From positions 1 through 33,193 of the forward strand of contig CAJXVR010000040.1 of assembly GCA_913061285.1 (NCBI GenBank): 33,193 nucleotides of DNA. Direction: 5' to 3'. A program made the position numbers and the translations under genes. Origin of the DNA: an uncultured Verrucomicrobiota bacterium (lineage in GTDB: Bacteria; Verrucomicrobiota; Verrucomicrobiia; Limisphaerales; AAA164-E04). This document shows positions 8,699 to 17,962 of this stretch, in pieces. The notes under the pieces were generated by a model. That model had not been told where the DNA came from and made no database searches. It saw only the letters and a list, made by a program, of their open reading frames with translations. Position 1 is the stretch's first letter; each line of letters opens with the position of its first letter.

Positions 8699-11600
8699 CT
8701 ATCTGGCGATGTAGAACTTGGCAGAAGCTTCAGCGCTGGTTGAGAACGGTGAGGTCGCTCCAGTTACCGGTGAGAAGTCACCTGTTACGCTGTCAGAAGA
8801 CATCAGCGTTCCGGTGTAACTGATAACGATTGTTCCTCCGTTGTTCTCGATTCCAGAGATTGCCCCAGACCCGCCACCAGGGACGGGAGGTAAAACCACT
8901 GGAGGGAGAACGACGGGTGGTTCAACCGGGGTGATCGAATCGGCATCGTTGAAGTCCCAATGGGCCAGCAGTCCCTTGCTCGAAGGGAGATCAGAAGGCG
9001 AGGTGCCGCCTGCGATCGACTTCAAGTCGGATTCGCTAAGAGCCGTTGAGAAAATTGCGAAATCATCGAAGATCGAGAGATCGTTATTCCCTAGGACCCC
9101 GTCCGAACCGATGAACAAGCCGGTCACATCGGACGTGAGAGGATCGGCATCAAATATGTCCAGGAATAGCTCGCCGTCAATTCGGATCTCCTTGAAGTCT
9201 TCCTTCTTGGAGAAGGAGAACAAGTGCCAGCTATCTGTCCAGAAGGTATCGTCCGTATAAGCAGGGAACTCAGTGATTGAGCCATTGAGTCGCTGCGTTG
9301 GCACGGTACAACATCCTTGGGTGTCGAGGAAGATCTGGTTGTTCCCCCAGGGGACATGGGCTTGGAAACCACGATTGCCGTTGTTCGCCGAGGCGCTGGT
9401 AATCCAGAAGGCTGAACTATTGGAAATTGTGTGCTTCTTGCCCCAGAAGGCCACTGTCAATTCGTCATTGGCAAATGCTTCCTCGAGGTATTCGAATTGA
9501 GTCACGATGATGGACCCACCCTGATTGGTGAAATCCATACCGTAGTCACCCGTCTCGCCCGAGACGCCGCCGCCGTCTTCTGTGTAAGTGGCATTACCTG
9601 TGATCAAGCCTGGATAGGAACCGACTCGATCAAGGGTCGGCCCAGCGTATTCGCGTACCGTGAAAGACCAGGTTCGGGTGATTCCATTGTAGCTTAGGCT
9701 GGCGGTCTGAGTGGAACCACCAGGTAAGAAACCATCGGGTTGGAAGCTGACGGTTGTGACTCCGCCGGACTTATTCGTAGATGCGTCCACCGTGGCACCG
9801 TTCACGCTCAGCGAGACGCTTGCGGCATCGACAGGATCCGAGCCGTCGGTCAGCTGGACTTCGATGGCTGAATCTGGGCTGACGCCGGTTGCTCCAGGGC
9901 TAGGGACAACCTTGCTGGCGTAGGTAGGGGCACCACCGGTCCGTTCGCGGTAGGCTTTGCTGGCGTTGGCGTTGGATGTATCGTTGATCAAGATCTTCTC
10001 TCCATCCACTACAGAGAACCACTCGACATTGGCTCCTCCACGACCTTCATACCAAAGAAGCCGCATCGGATAAACACCATCTTCTTCGACCACAAAGTTG
10101 AAGAGAGTGTCAGCGGCCCCGCGACCACCTTCGAAGATCCCGAGTTGGGTTCCAAACTGGTCCAATGCTGATGGGCCTGAGGTTACCTTGAAACCATCAT
10201 CACTGTTGACGCCGAAGGTGTTGAGGCCGCTCTTTAATTCAACATGGGTGAGAAACTCGCCTACGATCCCGTCTGTGCTGTCATTGAATCCCGGAATGCC
10301 GGGGATGAGCGCATCGGGGAATCCGGTGCCATCATTGAAGTTGCCTTGAGCCGCTTCTGCTTGATCGAAGTTGACTAGGTCGACGTTGACAGGGGTGACT
10401 TCATAGCTTGTCGCATTGAAATCACCGGCTTCGTTGAGGTAGGGTTCTTCGGTCAATGGATCGATGAATTCACCGCGAAGTTGGCGTTCGGCATCGGCAC
10501 TCACGTTGTTGTGAAGTGTGGCGTTGGTGATTTCGATCTGGATGTCACTGACTTGAGAGATGTTGGCCACAAAGCCCGGCTTGCTGGTATCCACGTCGTC
10601 GACTTTGAAGTCCGTGGAGAGGAACCCAAAGTTTGCCGGGACGGTTAAATCAAACGACTGGGAGTGCGCTCCGGCAGGTGACGCGGTGTCGTTGTAGGAA
10701 AGTTCGACACTGAATACTTGACCTGGCCGTGGGAAGAAATCGAACTCGTAATTGATTTCGACTTTTGTTCCGTTGCGTACGGTGGATGGCGAAATGGTCG
10801 CTCCATCAAGCGTGGCCGTTATTGACCCCTCGTCGATGCCGAGTCCGATCTCTTCCAACGCGGCCGCGAATCCGGAAAAACTTCCGCTGAACGAGGCGAG
10901 CCTTGGGGCGAGTCCATTACTGGGATCAGGGACGAACGAAGGCTTTTTGATCAGTGCGAGGAGCGCGGGATCGAATTCAGCCAAGACTTCGCCTGCTGAT
11001 GCTTCTCGGACAGTGCTGACCGTGATGCTGTCGTTGGCGCGTAATCCATCCAAAAGAATAACGATAGACGCACTGGCCGAATTGTGGCCGTTGGAATTCC
11101 GAATGTAATGCGTGCTTGCGGTTGCACCGGGGACGGGGCTGCCGTTGACCTCAACCGAAATGGTTGGGTTTGCTCGAGCGACTGTTGACTCAAGGGCATC
11201 GTTGTAGACAAGAAGGTAGTTACCGGCTTCCTTGACTGTGACGGTTCCGTTGCCCGTATTGCTGCTGTAAAGGGCGCTGTCATTAACTGAAGGATTGCCC
11301 CAAGCAATAGGCGTGGCGGTTTCGGGGTTGAAGCTAATGTCATCGATCGTCTCAAGCGCAGTTGCGGAGAATACACCGGAGTTGCCGAGTTTTTCGATAA
11401 AGAGTGAGGCTTGTTTGCCGGCTGTGAGAGTAATGATGCCAGCTTGGCCCTTCTTCCAAGTTTCGATGCGTAGTCGCTGATTGCCCGTGACTTCGATGAC
11501 GCCTGAAAAATGAATTGAGGCCTCGGTGTGTCCGTCGGCGTTTCGAATGTACCCTTGCTCGGCTCGGCCGCCGGGAACTTGCTCCCCGTTGAGAGTCACT

Positions 11601-12358
11601 AACATTCCTGGTGCCGCCCGAGCAATCGCGCCGGAGAGAGGAATGTTTGCGGTCACGAGATAGGTGCCGGAACCGAGGGTGATTTCTTCGCCGCCATCAC
11701 TATGGGTGAATCCTGAGTCTTTTCGATTCGAGGCCCAGGTCAAGAGTGCAGGGTCTTCTACGTCGAAATCTCGATTCAAATTGTCATCCCCATCATCGGG
11801 TCCGTCCGAGAGAGCCGAGAAGACCGTCCGAGAGCTGTCGACCAATTCAACATACAGAGAGGCAGTATTGATGGTCGTTGGATCCGAGACTTTCGTTGTT
11901 TTTGAGAGTTTGAGCTCGATCACATCTCCAGCGTTCAAGCCTGGAACCAGTTGCGCGATGTGATCGGATGATTCGTCGTGACTATTTGAGTTTCGCATGT
12001 AGGACGATTCACTGCGAGAACCAGGCACGGGTTCTCCGTTCACGTAGAGTTCTGCTGCGATGGTCGCTCGAGCGGAGCTATCTGTGAAAGGGATCGTTGC
12101 GGCGATAAAGTAATCACCTGGATTTTTGACGATTAGTTTGGTGGCATCCGACAAGCTAAAATCAAAAGCCGTGGGATCCGTTGCTGCCCCTTGGTTCCAA
12201 AAAACGGAAGTTGGTGTGTCTGTGGCTAGTGTCGGAGATGCGTTTCCAACAAGGTTACCTTGAAGGAAGGCCCCGTTGGCGGGAGTGGCTTTGAGCGGCT
12301 GGATGGCGAACAACAATCCAATCGCTATAGCCAAGGTAGTTCGTATCAGGTTTTTCAT
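8699..12358 (-). CDS. Giant secreted multidomain beta protein (3 jelly-roll-like repeats, PA14-like, LamG-like)
   Basis: A 1219-residue exported protein starting at ATG 12358 (MKNLIRTTLAIAIGLLFAIQPLKA signal peptide); the frame extends 17 codons further upstream without a signal. Residues about 30-475 hold three homologous blocks of roughly 150 residues. Each has a segment of the type PVPGxRxxxxYxRNxxGHxxxS and resembles a C1q/TNF-like jelly roll. Residues about 700-810 look PA14-like (SDDGFKV, VYPMRLLWYEGRGGANVEWFS). Residues about 823-900 resemble an Ig-like domain (GATGVSPDSAIEVQL), and about 920-1130 a LamG/concanavalin-like domain ending LLAHWDFNDA. A Pro/Val linker (PPVVLPPVVLPPVPGGG) and a short terminal segment ending KFYIAR follow; such a tail is common on verrucomicrobial secreted proteins. 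The likely role is cell-surface or extracellular glycan binding or adhesion. No catalytic motif is seen. Confidence 0.85.
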   Translation of the reverse strand: MKNLIRTTLAIAIGLLFAIQPLKATPANGAFLQGNLVGNASPTLATDTPTSVFWNQGAATDPTAFDFSLSDATKLIVKNPGDYFIAATIPFTDSSARATIAAELYVNGEPVPGSRSESSYMRNSNSHDESSDHIAQLVPGLNAGDVIELKLSKTTKVSDPTTINTASLYVELVDSSRTVFSALSDGPDDGDDNLNRDFDVEDPALLTWASNRKDSGFTHSDGGEEITLGSGTYLVTANIPLSGAIARAAPGMLVTLNGEQVPGGRAEQGYIRNADGHTEASIHFSGVIEVTGNQRLRIETWKKGQAGIITLTAGKQASLFIEKLGNSGVFSATALETIDDISFNPETATPIAWGNPSVNDSALYSSNTGNGTVTVKEAGNYLLVYNDALESTVARANPTISVEVNGSPVPGATASTHYIRNSNGHNSASASIVILLDGLRANDSITVSTVREASAGEVLAEFDPALLALIKKPSFVPDPSNGLAPRLASFSGSFSGFAAALEEIGLGIDEGSITATLDGATISPSTVRNGTKVEINYEFDFFPRPGQVFSVELSYNDTASPAGAHSQSFDLTVPANFGFLSTDFKVDDVDTSKPGFVANISQVSDIQIEITNATLHNNVSADAERQLRGEFIDPLTEEPYLNEAGDFNATSYEVTPVNVDLVNFDQAEAAQGNFNDGTGFPDALIPGIPGFNDSTDGIVGEFLTHVELKSGLNTFGVNSDDGFKVTSGPSALDQFGTQLGIFEGGRGAADTLFNFVVEEDGVYPMRLLWYEGRGGANVEWFSVVDGEKILINDTSNANASKAYRERTGGAPTYASKVVPSPGATGVSPDSAIEVQLTDGSDPVDAASVSLSVNGATVDASTNKSGGVTTVSFQPDGFLPGGSTQTASLSYNGITRTWSFTVREYAGPTLDRVGSYPGLITGNATYTEDGGGVSGETGDYGMDFTNQGGSIIVTQFEYLEEAFANDELTVAFWGKKHTISNSSAFWITSASANNGNRGFQAHVPWGNNQIFLDTQGCCTVPTQRLNGSITEFPAYTDDTFWTDSWHLFSFSKKEDFKEIRIDGELFLDIFDADPLTSDVTGLFIGSDGVLGNNDLSIFDDFAIFSTALSESDLKSIAGGTSPSDLPSSKGLLAHWDFNDADSITPVEPPVVLPPVVLPPVPGGGSGAISGIENNGGTIVISYTGTLMSSDSVTGDFSPVTGATSPFSTSAEASAKFYIAR

Positions 12359-12423
12359 AATGACAAGAATAGACGGTACTGAGACCTCGGTGGATCGAGA
12401 CAATTCCAATTGGGATGGATGGT

Positions 12424-12453
12424 ATTATTCTTTGGTTTGTGGTGGAAATTCAA
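12424..12453 (-). promoter_or_regulatory. Possible sigma70-like promoter for the surface-protein gene
   Basis: The minus strand reads TTGAAT, an 18-bp spacer and AATAAT, about 66 bp upstream of ATG 12358. The boxes match the housekeeping consensus at 4/6 and 5/6 positions. The remainder of the 12359-12725 stretch shows nothing else I can name. Confidence 0.25.
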
Positions 12454-12725
12454 GGATTATTAACAATGGAGTTGTCGGACTGAGCAATAAATGATTGGTA
12501 TGAGGGGTTTTACGTATAATTGCCGGATGGTGTAAGCTGCTAAGAATGTGGGTTTTCTGGATGGGCTCTGAGCAGGATGGAATCAATCCTCTCATCTGTT
12601 TTGCCCAATCGGGCCTCGCAGTGAATTTCTCGGCTTGGGGCGTGAATGTGCAAGGACACTTTAGAGCCTGGAGCCAACCGTCCTGCTTTCATTATTAGGG
12701 GATTCAATCGGATGCAGGATCTGAT

Positions 12726-12775
12726 TAAAAAAAAGAACTCGCTTTCAGAGCTACCGTTAGCCCTGAAAGCGAGTT
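12726..12775 (-). terminator. Strong intrinsic terminator after tandem NlpC/P60-like gene
   Basis: A perfect 13-bp stem, AACTCGCTTTCAG with CTGAAAGCGAGTT (12736-12748 and 12763-12775), with an inner GCTA/TAGC pair in the loop. On the minus strand it runs almost directly into eight T residues. It lies 25 bp beyond the stop of the 12800-14638 gene. Confidence 0.92.
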
Positions 12776-12799
12776 GTAAGGAGCGCTGATATCGATGGA

Positions 12800-14638
12800 C
12801 TATGGCTGAGCGGGCAATCGTCCGATGACCATTTCTCGCTCCGTCTGGCGCTTAAGTCTTCCATGCAGACTGTTCAGCCAACTATTGGGTTTGGTGATCG
12901 GGTTTGAACTTGGAAGGCTCCAAGTGTGCCCGACGACTTCGTAGTTGGAGTTTAGTAGGAAACCCATCGTCCCAATTCCGGCTCCGTTCGATTCTTCTTC
13001 CACGCCGTCGATAAGATAGTCTCTGGTATCAAATGAATGCCCCCCGCTAGACACATCAATGACTTTTACCGGATAGTATGTGGTGCCAAAGAGGGTCGGA
13101 TCTGAGGCTGCAAGCGTCTCTGGATAGTTGATTCCTCCGTTCCAGTCGATAGAAAGGAACATCATCGTGTGTCCCGTGTCTTCTCCGATATCGTGTGCGG
13201 CCATAATATCACCTGCTTGAACGAGGTCGAGTGTCGTGATGTGCTGTTCGAATCCGACCAACTGCTTGATAAGCGCGGCATAGCGATAAGAGTGTGGGCT
13301 AGATTTACTCACAACTTCTTGAAGAAGTGGGTCGAAAAAGTCATAGTCTTTCCAGTTCCATGCATAGGCGGTTTTCAGCAGCAGGGTAACGAAGGAAGAG
13401 CATTTAGCGTGGACCTCCGGTAAAATCCCGAGTGCTGGATCTTCGAACTGGAGATAACTGGGGTTCGTCGAACTATTCCAGCTACCGCCATAGCGGTTGA
13501 TTCGAATCCCGTCAGCGTTGAAGAGGACATCATTGTCCTGGTGGTTAAGGATTCCATTCACCAGATTCATTCCCAAGGCGAGATGTAGTGGGCCGGAGAC
13601 GTTGCTAGGCCAGTTGACGATTTCGATATCAGGCGTTGGCTCAGGATCAGGCGTTGGCTCAGGATCAGGCGTTGGCTCAGGATCGGGCGTTGGCTCAGGA
13701 TCGGGCGTTGGCTCAGGATCGGGCGTTGGTAGCGTTGGGGTCCCTGCGAGTCTTCCAATGGTGATCTCACGTTCGGATTGCCAGGTCATTCGACTATGGA
13801 CAGATTTCACCCAACTATTCGGCTTCGTGACGTAATTCGAGGTGGGCAGGCTCCAGGTATAGCCGAGAATCTCGTTGTTGGCGTTTGCCAGGATCCCGAT
13901 TGTGCCAACGCCGATGCCTGCGGTCTCGAATTCTTGACCATTGTAGTCAAACGTTCGTGTGTCGAAGGAATGATCGTTGGAAGTGCAATCAAGGAAGCGC
14001 ATTGGATAGAGCGTGGTTCCCGCGAGGGCGGGATCGGAGTCTTCCTGATCCGTGTGGTAAGGCATCCCGTCCGATAGCGTGAGGCCCGCGACAATTCCGA
14101 TATGACCGCCGTCATCTCCAACATCGATCATCGTCATAATATCTCCCTTCTGGATTGCGTCGATTCGGATGATTGAGGCGTCAAATCCAACGAGCTGCTG
14201 AATGAGAGCCGCATAGCGGTAGGCGCTTGGGCTCGCTTTCGATACGACTTCGTCATCGATTGGATCGTAGAATGAGTATTGGCTCCAGTCCCACTGATAT
14301 GCGGATTTCAATAGAAGACTGACAAAGGTCGAGCCCTTGGCGTAGGCGCTAGGGAGCACGCCCTGTGCGTTGTCCGCAAACTGAAGATAGACCGGATTCG
14401 AAGAGCTGCTCCAGCTTCCGCCTCTGCGGTTTAGATCAACCCCGTTCGCATCGGTAAAGACCCCGCTCATCTGTTGAGTTTGGATTTGCTCGATTAATTC
14501 GAGGCCGAGGTCGACGTGGAGGGGAGTAGCCTGTGAAATGGGAATGCTACCGAGCAAGAAACATCCAATGGCCATGCCCGCGATGAAGCGGGATGGTCCA
14601 GTACGTTTTGCGGGGCTTTTTCTAGTGTTTTCGTTCAT
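12800..14638 (-). CDS. Secreted tandem NlpC/P60-like protein, first copy lacking the catalytic Cys
   Basis: A 612-residue protein with a long signal sequence (hydrophobic core about residues 18-38) and two homologous blocks of about 250 residues (roughly 42-305 and 350-610), joined by a Pro-Asp-Pro-Glu-Pro-Thr repeat linker. Each block has a segment like AKCSSFVTLLLKTAY followed by GDIMxxxDIGxDxGHxxxF, the order of Cys and His elements in NlpC/P60-type cysteine peptidases that cut peptidoglycan or related amides. Block 2 keeps the Cys (C413). At the equivalent position block 1 has Gly (G102; GGC against TGC), so block 1 is probably an inactive, perhaps substrate-binding, copy. A ribosome-binding sequence AGGAAAGAGA lies at 14641-14650. 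The family assignment rests on motif order and is moderate; a distantly related unknown fold is possible. Confidence 0.7.
   Translation of the reverse strand: MNENTRKSPAKRTGPSRFIAGMAIGCFLLGSIPISQATPLHVDLGLELIEQIQTQQMSGVFTDANGVDLNRRGGSWSSSSNPVYLQFADNAQGVLPSAYAKGSTFVSLLLKSAYQWDWSQYSFYDPIDDEVVSKASPSAYRYAALIQQLVGFDASIIRIDAIQKGDIMTMIDVGDDGGHIGIVAGLTLSDGMPYHTDQEDSDPALAGTTLYPMRFLDCTSNDHSFDTRTFDYNGQEFETAGIGVGTIGILANANNEILGYTWSLPTSNYVTKPNSWVKSVHSRMTWQSEREITIGRLAGTPTLPTPDPEPTPDPEPTPDPEPTPDPEPTPDPEPTPDIEIVNWPSNVSGPLHLALGMNLVNGILNHQDNDVLFNADGIRINRYGGSWNSSTNPSYLQFEDPALGILPEVHAKCSSFVTLLLKTAYAWNWKDYDFFDPLLQEVVSKSSPHSYRYAALIKQLVGFEQHITTLDLVQAGDIMAAHDIGEDTGHTMMFLSIDWNGGINYPETLAASDPTLFGTTYYPVKVIDVSSGGHSFDTRDYLIDGVEEESNGAGIGTMGFLLNSNYEVVGHTWSLPSSNPITKPNSWLNSLHGRLKRQTEREMVIGRLPAQP
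13628..13729. repeat. 18-bp tandem repeat encoding PDPEPT linker
   Basis: Six copies of an 18-bp unit, ATCRGGCGTTGGCTCAGG, the last truncated. Copies 1-3 carry A and copies 4-6 carry G at the fourth base. They encode the flexible Pro/Asp/Glu/Thr linker between the two peptidase-like blocks. The near-identity of units points to recent expansion and possible length variation among strains. Confidence 0.93.
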
Positions 14639-14914
14639 TGTCTCTTTCCTAAATCTTTTTTTAGAGTTTATTTCGTGCCGTCATTGGATCAGTGCGAAAT
14701 AGGGAATCGATTTAGGCCAAATAAAATCAGAAATGTTTTTCATTGGGCTCCTGGGGGTAGATTTCTCTTGAGACAAGTGTCCCTCGGGTGGGAATAACCA
14801 ATCGCTTTTAAGGACAATAGATGATGTTGCGGAACCTATGCGCCTTGTACGAGCCGAGCGGCTGGAACAGTAACGTGCCTTCCTCTGGCCTAGGAATGAG
14901 AAGCGATCTGCCGA

Positions 14915-17884
14915 CTAGCTCGGGTTAGGGCCAAGGAGAAGGTTTCCATCCAGAGCTTGCAGCGTCAACGATGCCATAAGGTTGGTATAAACCTGCACTC
15001 GTGAGCGGTGTCCTTCATCCACAAAGGGCAAGCCATTGCCGCTCTTGAGGTGATTCGGATCCAACATTCGCTCTAGTGATCCATTGAGGGCTCGAAGCGT
15101 TGTTCTCTGACTGGAGTTCTTCTTGCTTAGCAAGCTTGCTGCCGTTGCCGCGTATGGAATCGTCGCAAAATAGTAGTAGTTAGAAATCTGATAATGCGCC
15201 GAGTGCGGCCATGTTTGCCCGCGGGTAACTTTTTCAAGATACGGCAGCATGTCGGTGAACTGTTCGAGCGCCTTTTTTAGATTTGATATTTTGTCACTGT
15301 CCATGGGATCGCTGAGCCAACGAGCAAAATGGACCGTGGTCGCTCGGGCAACACTCCCTTTCTCAGAGTATGTGCCCGTGCTCGAAGTCGTGTAACGAAC
15401 CGCCAAGGGCGTTTCGCTGTGAAAAGATTGTTCGAGAAGCTTGAGAGCACGTTTGATGGTTCGAGACTTAGCACCGCTTGAGATTAAAGCAGCAGTCACA
15501 ACCCCTAGTTCGTGACTAAGGTATCCTCTATGTCCTTTTGACCCCTTATAGACGACCGGGGCGCCAAGGGAGACTGCCTCGTGAAGTTGTTCCTGACAGT
15601 CGCTAAGCCATTGGTCGACATTGCTCTGTTCCGCTGCTGTGAGTTCGTTCCAATACACTGTCTTTTTAACCCTAGGGATGAGGTGCAAGGAAAAGGCCTG
15701 TAAGTAGGTGCGAAAGGCGAGGCCGCTGATGATCGGGCCCGGACTTCGCCTGCCCAGGAACTTGAGAATCGCAATGAAGGTCTCTTTGGCATTGGCTGTC
15801 ATGAGTCTGGGGTAGTGCTCATGGATTCCGAGGAAATGAAGTCCGCCGAGTATTTTAACGGTGCGGTCGCCGTGAGTAATTTCTTTGGAATCGGGGGACG
15901 ACGAGAGTGTTCCGAAATTGATTCGCGGTGAATAGGTGTATCGACTGAGTTCGTGAGACTGCGGGAGTTCGGCCGTGATTTTCTCGAGCCACTTCACAAG
16001 CGTCGAATGGGCTATCCTTGGTGACTTGCGTCCCACGGGATCGAGGATAGCATACAATCTTGCGATGCTTGCCTTACAAAGTTCGACCTCGCCTAGTCCG
16101 AGAGCTGAGATGTCGCGAGGCATCTTGGCATAGGCTTCGTTGCCAGTTTTTTGGAATTGATCGATGAGATCAATAGCTTGATATCCCTGGAGAACTCGGA
16201 ATGTTTCGGATGCCAGCCGGTTACGGTACTTCTCTTCATGACTTGCGATGGTGTTTCCGAGTGTTCGGAGGATGTTAGTCAGGTTGAAGAGGCGAGATTG
16301 TTTGATTTCGGCAGTCGTTGCATTCTGGAGCTCATCAATGAGCGTGCTGAGGATTTCCAATAGGGATTCCATGATGTCATCAACGTGTTCGGCCGGTAGT
16401 GGGCGTTGGTCGATGAATCTGCTTGCTTTGGTCATCTTGGCGAAGCTTTTGGTTTCGGCACAGCGCTTCAAAAAGTTGCTCATTCCAGAATAAAAAACAG
16501 GGCGCGCCTCGGAATCATTGAAATCCTTTCTCAATATCCACTCAATGCGCTTATACACCTTGAACTCAAGCGGAGGGGGGAATTCCTTACCAAGACTTCC
16601 GAGAATTGTTTGGAGATGTTGTTTGAGTCCCTGGAGCTGATTGCTGCGAATGTGTCGAAGAATATCTAGATAGTCGTCGCTTTCCAACAGTGGTTTCTTG
16701 TCTTTGCCCGTGGTCGGGATCAACCTTGCGAGATCGAGGTCGAATTCGTGTATCTTGTAGGTGTCGAGCTGGTTGAGGGTTGAGCGGAGGCTCGACTCAT
16801 TTAATCCGAGTGCTTGCCATTCTCTGATAGCATATCCCCAGACCAGACCGAGTGTTTTTCTTACTTTCCTGAGATCGCGACGAGTTTCGAATCGTCTTGG
16901 CTTAAAGCCCTGAAGCCAACCGCGCAGGGCCTGATCAATGACAAGTTCCTGAATAGCCTTTTTTCGGTCTGCCGCAATGGTGGAATCGTTAAGAGTCTCG
17001 CCGAATGCTTCAAATAGTTCACTCCAGAATCGCGGTGTGAATTGAGTTGGTTTCAGCCCGTTGTGTTGATCAAGGACGGCCTTAACTCTGCTGATGGCGT
17101 CGGCCAGGTGTTGAGGATCTCCGCTCGTGAGCAATTTGAGCGTTTTCGTCGCCCAATAGAGTCGTGTGCAGTGCAATGGGGAGACGAAGACTTTGGCGAG
17201 TAGGCTGGCAGAATTCTCCGTCTTACAGTCGCCTCGATGTCGCCAGTAGTAAGGGGTTTGAGTGGTGCGAGGGAAAGGGCGTTCACTGATGAAAAAGGCT
17301 TCGTTGTGGGTGACCGGAAGTCTGCCGTAACGTCTGTTGTAGTCGTAGTGATGCATCTTTGAACAATCCCGCCAGGTCTTGTGGTCCCATCGAATAGCGA
17401 TGGCTTTTCCCCGATCAAGGAGGTCATGGAGTGTCCTTGAGAATGTATCCATACTCTCCTTATTTGTCAGCGGGGTTCCGATTTTCGATTCGCTAAGGCA
17501 TATCGAGAACCAGGTCTTTCTCCCGATCCACGAGATGTCACTGAGGTCGAGGAACGTTGCTGCACTTGAAATGCGCGAGGGGAATTTTCTATCAAGGCCC
17601 TGAGCTGTGATCGAGGGATGCAGGGTGAATGCCAGTTTGTAGGTATGGGGACGACCACTGCCGGTTGAAGCGAGGAGCTCATAGCCGGCAACGAGCGTGG
17701 ACTTTACCTTGAAATGGCTATCGGCCCACCCAAGGAATGCTGACTGATTGCTTTTGGCCTTTTTTTCAAATTTATCAGTTGCTTCAAGCGGTACGTGAGC
17801 GATGACGTATAGCCATTTGAAGTTGCTTAGCTGGGACTCTTCCTTGCCCGATGCTTGAATGTGAAAATAGTCAGTCCTGTTCAT
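14915..17884 (-). CDS. 989-residue protein of unknown function, possible alpha-toroid C-terminus
   Basis: I do not recognise a named family. There is no signal peptide or membrane segment, so it is probably cytoplasmic. Residues about 1-280 are mixed alpha/beta and include a conspicuous aromatic, basic and Cys-bearing patch (WDHKTWRDCSKMHHYDYNRRYGR). Residues about 280-640 are strongly helical and charged. The last third has helix repeats with conserved-looking aromatic, Gly and Asp positions (GSKGHRGYLSHELGVV, ARATTVHFARWL, HYQISNYYYFATIPYAATAASLL, YTNLMASLTLQAL), which recall alpha/alpha-toroid enzymes. That resemblance is impressionistic. It lies 78 bp downstream of the 69-residue gene on the same strand, probably as one transcript driven by the reb-type promoter element at 18305-18334. 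This links it to the R-body island; an effector, processing or assembly role is possible but unproven. Confidence 0.8.
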   Translation of the reverse strand: MNRTDYFHIQASGKEESQLSNFKWLYVIAHVPLEATDKFEKKAKSNQSAFLGWADSHFKVKSTLVAGYELLASTGSGRPHTYKLAFTLHPSITAQGLDRKFPSRISSAATFLDLSDISWIGRKTWFSICLSESKIGTPLTNKESMDTFSRTLHDLLDRGKAIAIRWDHKTWRDCSKMHHYDYNRRYGRLPVTHNEAFFISERPFPRTTQTPYYWRHRGDCKTENSASLLAKVFVSPLHCTRLYWATKTLKLLTSGDPQHLADAISRVKAVLDQHNGLKPTQFTPRFWSELFEAFGETLNDSTIAADRKKAIQELVIDQALRGWLQGFKPRRFETRRDLRKVRKTLGLVWGYAIREWQALGLNESSLRSTLNQLDTYKIHEFDLDLARLIPTTGKDKKPLLESDDYLDILRHIRSNQLQGLKQHLQTILGSLGKEFPPPLEFKVYKRIEWILRKDFNDSEARPVFYSGMSNFLKRCAETKSFAKMTKASRFIDQRPLPAEHVDDIMESLLEILSTLIDELQNATTAEIKQSRLFNLTNILRTLGNTIASHEEKYRNRLASETFRVLQGYQAIDLIDQFQKTGNEAYAKMPRDISALGLGEVELCKASIARLYAILDPVGRKSPRIAHSTLVKWLEKITAELPQSHELSRYTYSPRINFGTLSSSPDSKEITHGDRTVKILGGLHFLGIHEHYPRLMTANAKETFIAILKFLGRRSPGPIISGLAFRTYLQAFSLHLIPRVKKTVYWNELTAAEQSNVDQWLSDCQEQLHEAVSLGAPVVYKGSKGHRGYLSHELGVVTAALISSGAKSRTIKRALKLLEQSFHSETPLAVRYTTSSTGTYSEKGSVARATTVHFARWLSDPMDSDKISNLKKALEQFTDMLPYLEKVTRGQTWPHSAHYQISNYYYFATIPYAATAASLLSKKNSSQRTTLRALNGSLERMLDPNHLKSGNGLPFVDEGHRSRVQVYTNLMASLTLQALDGNLLLGPNPS

Positions 17885-17962
17885 TGTTCGAGTTTGATTG
17901 AGATTCTGTTTGAGGGGGCCGTGGCTGCCGAGTCGTGCTACCTGAGACGAGGGTCCTTGATT

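Noticed and set aside
13567..13835. Possible CRISPR-like array from evenly spaced repeats
   Set aside because: The 18-bp units are contiguous with no spacers and encode an in-frame PDPEPT linker. No cas genes are present.
15539..15571. TGACCCC followed at N16 by CGCCAAGG on the plus strand, resembling the reb promoter element
   Set aside because: It lies inside the 989-residue coding sequence in antisense, the spacing is off by one and the second block is degraded. A 7-base block is expected a few times by chance in 33 kb.
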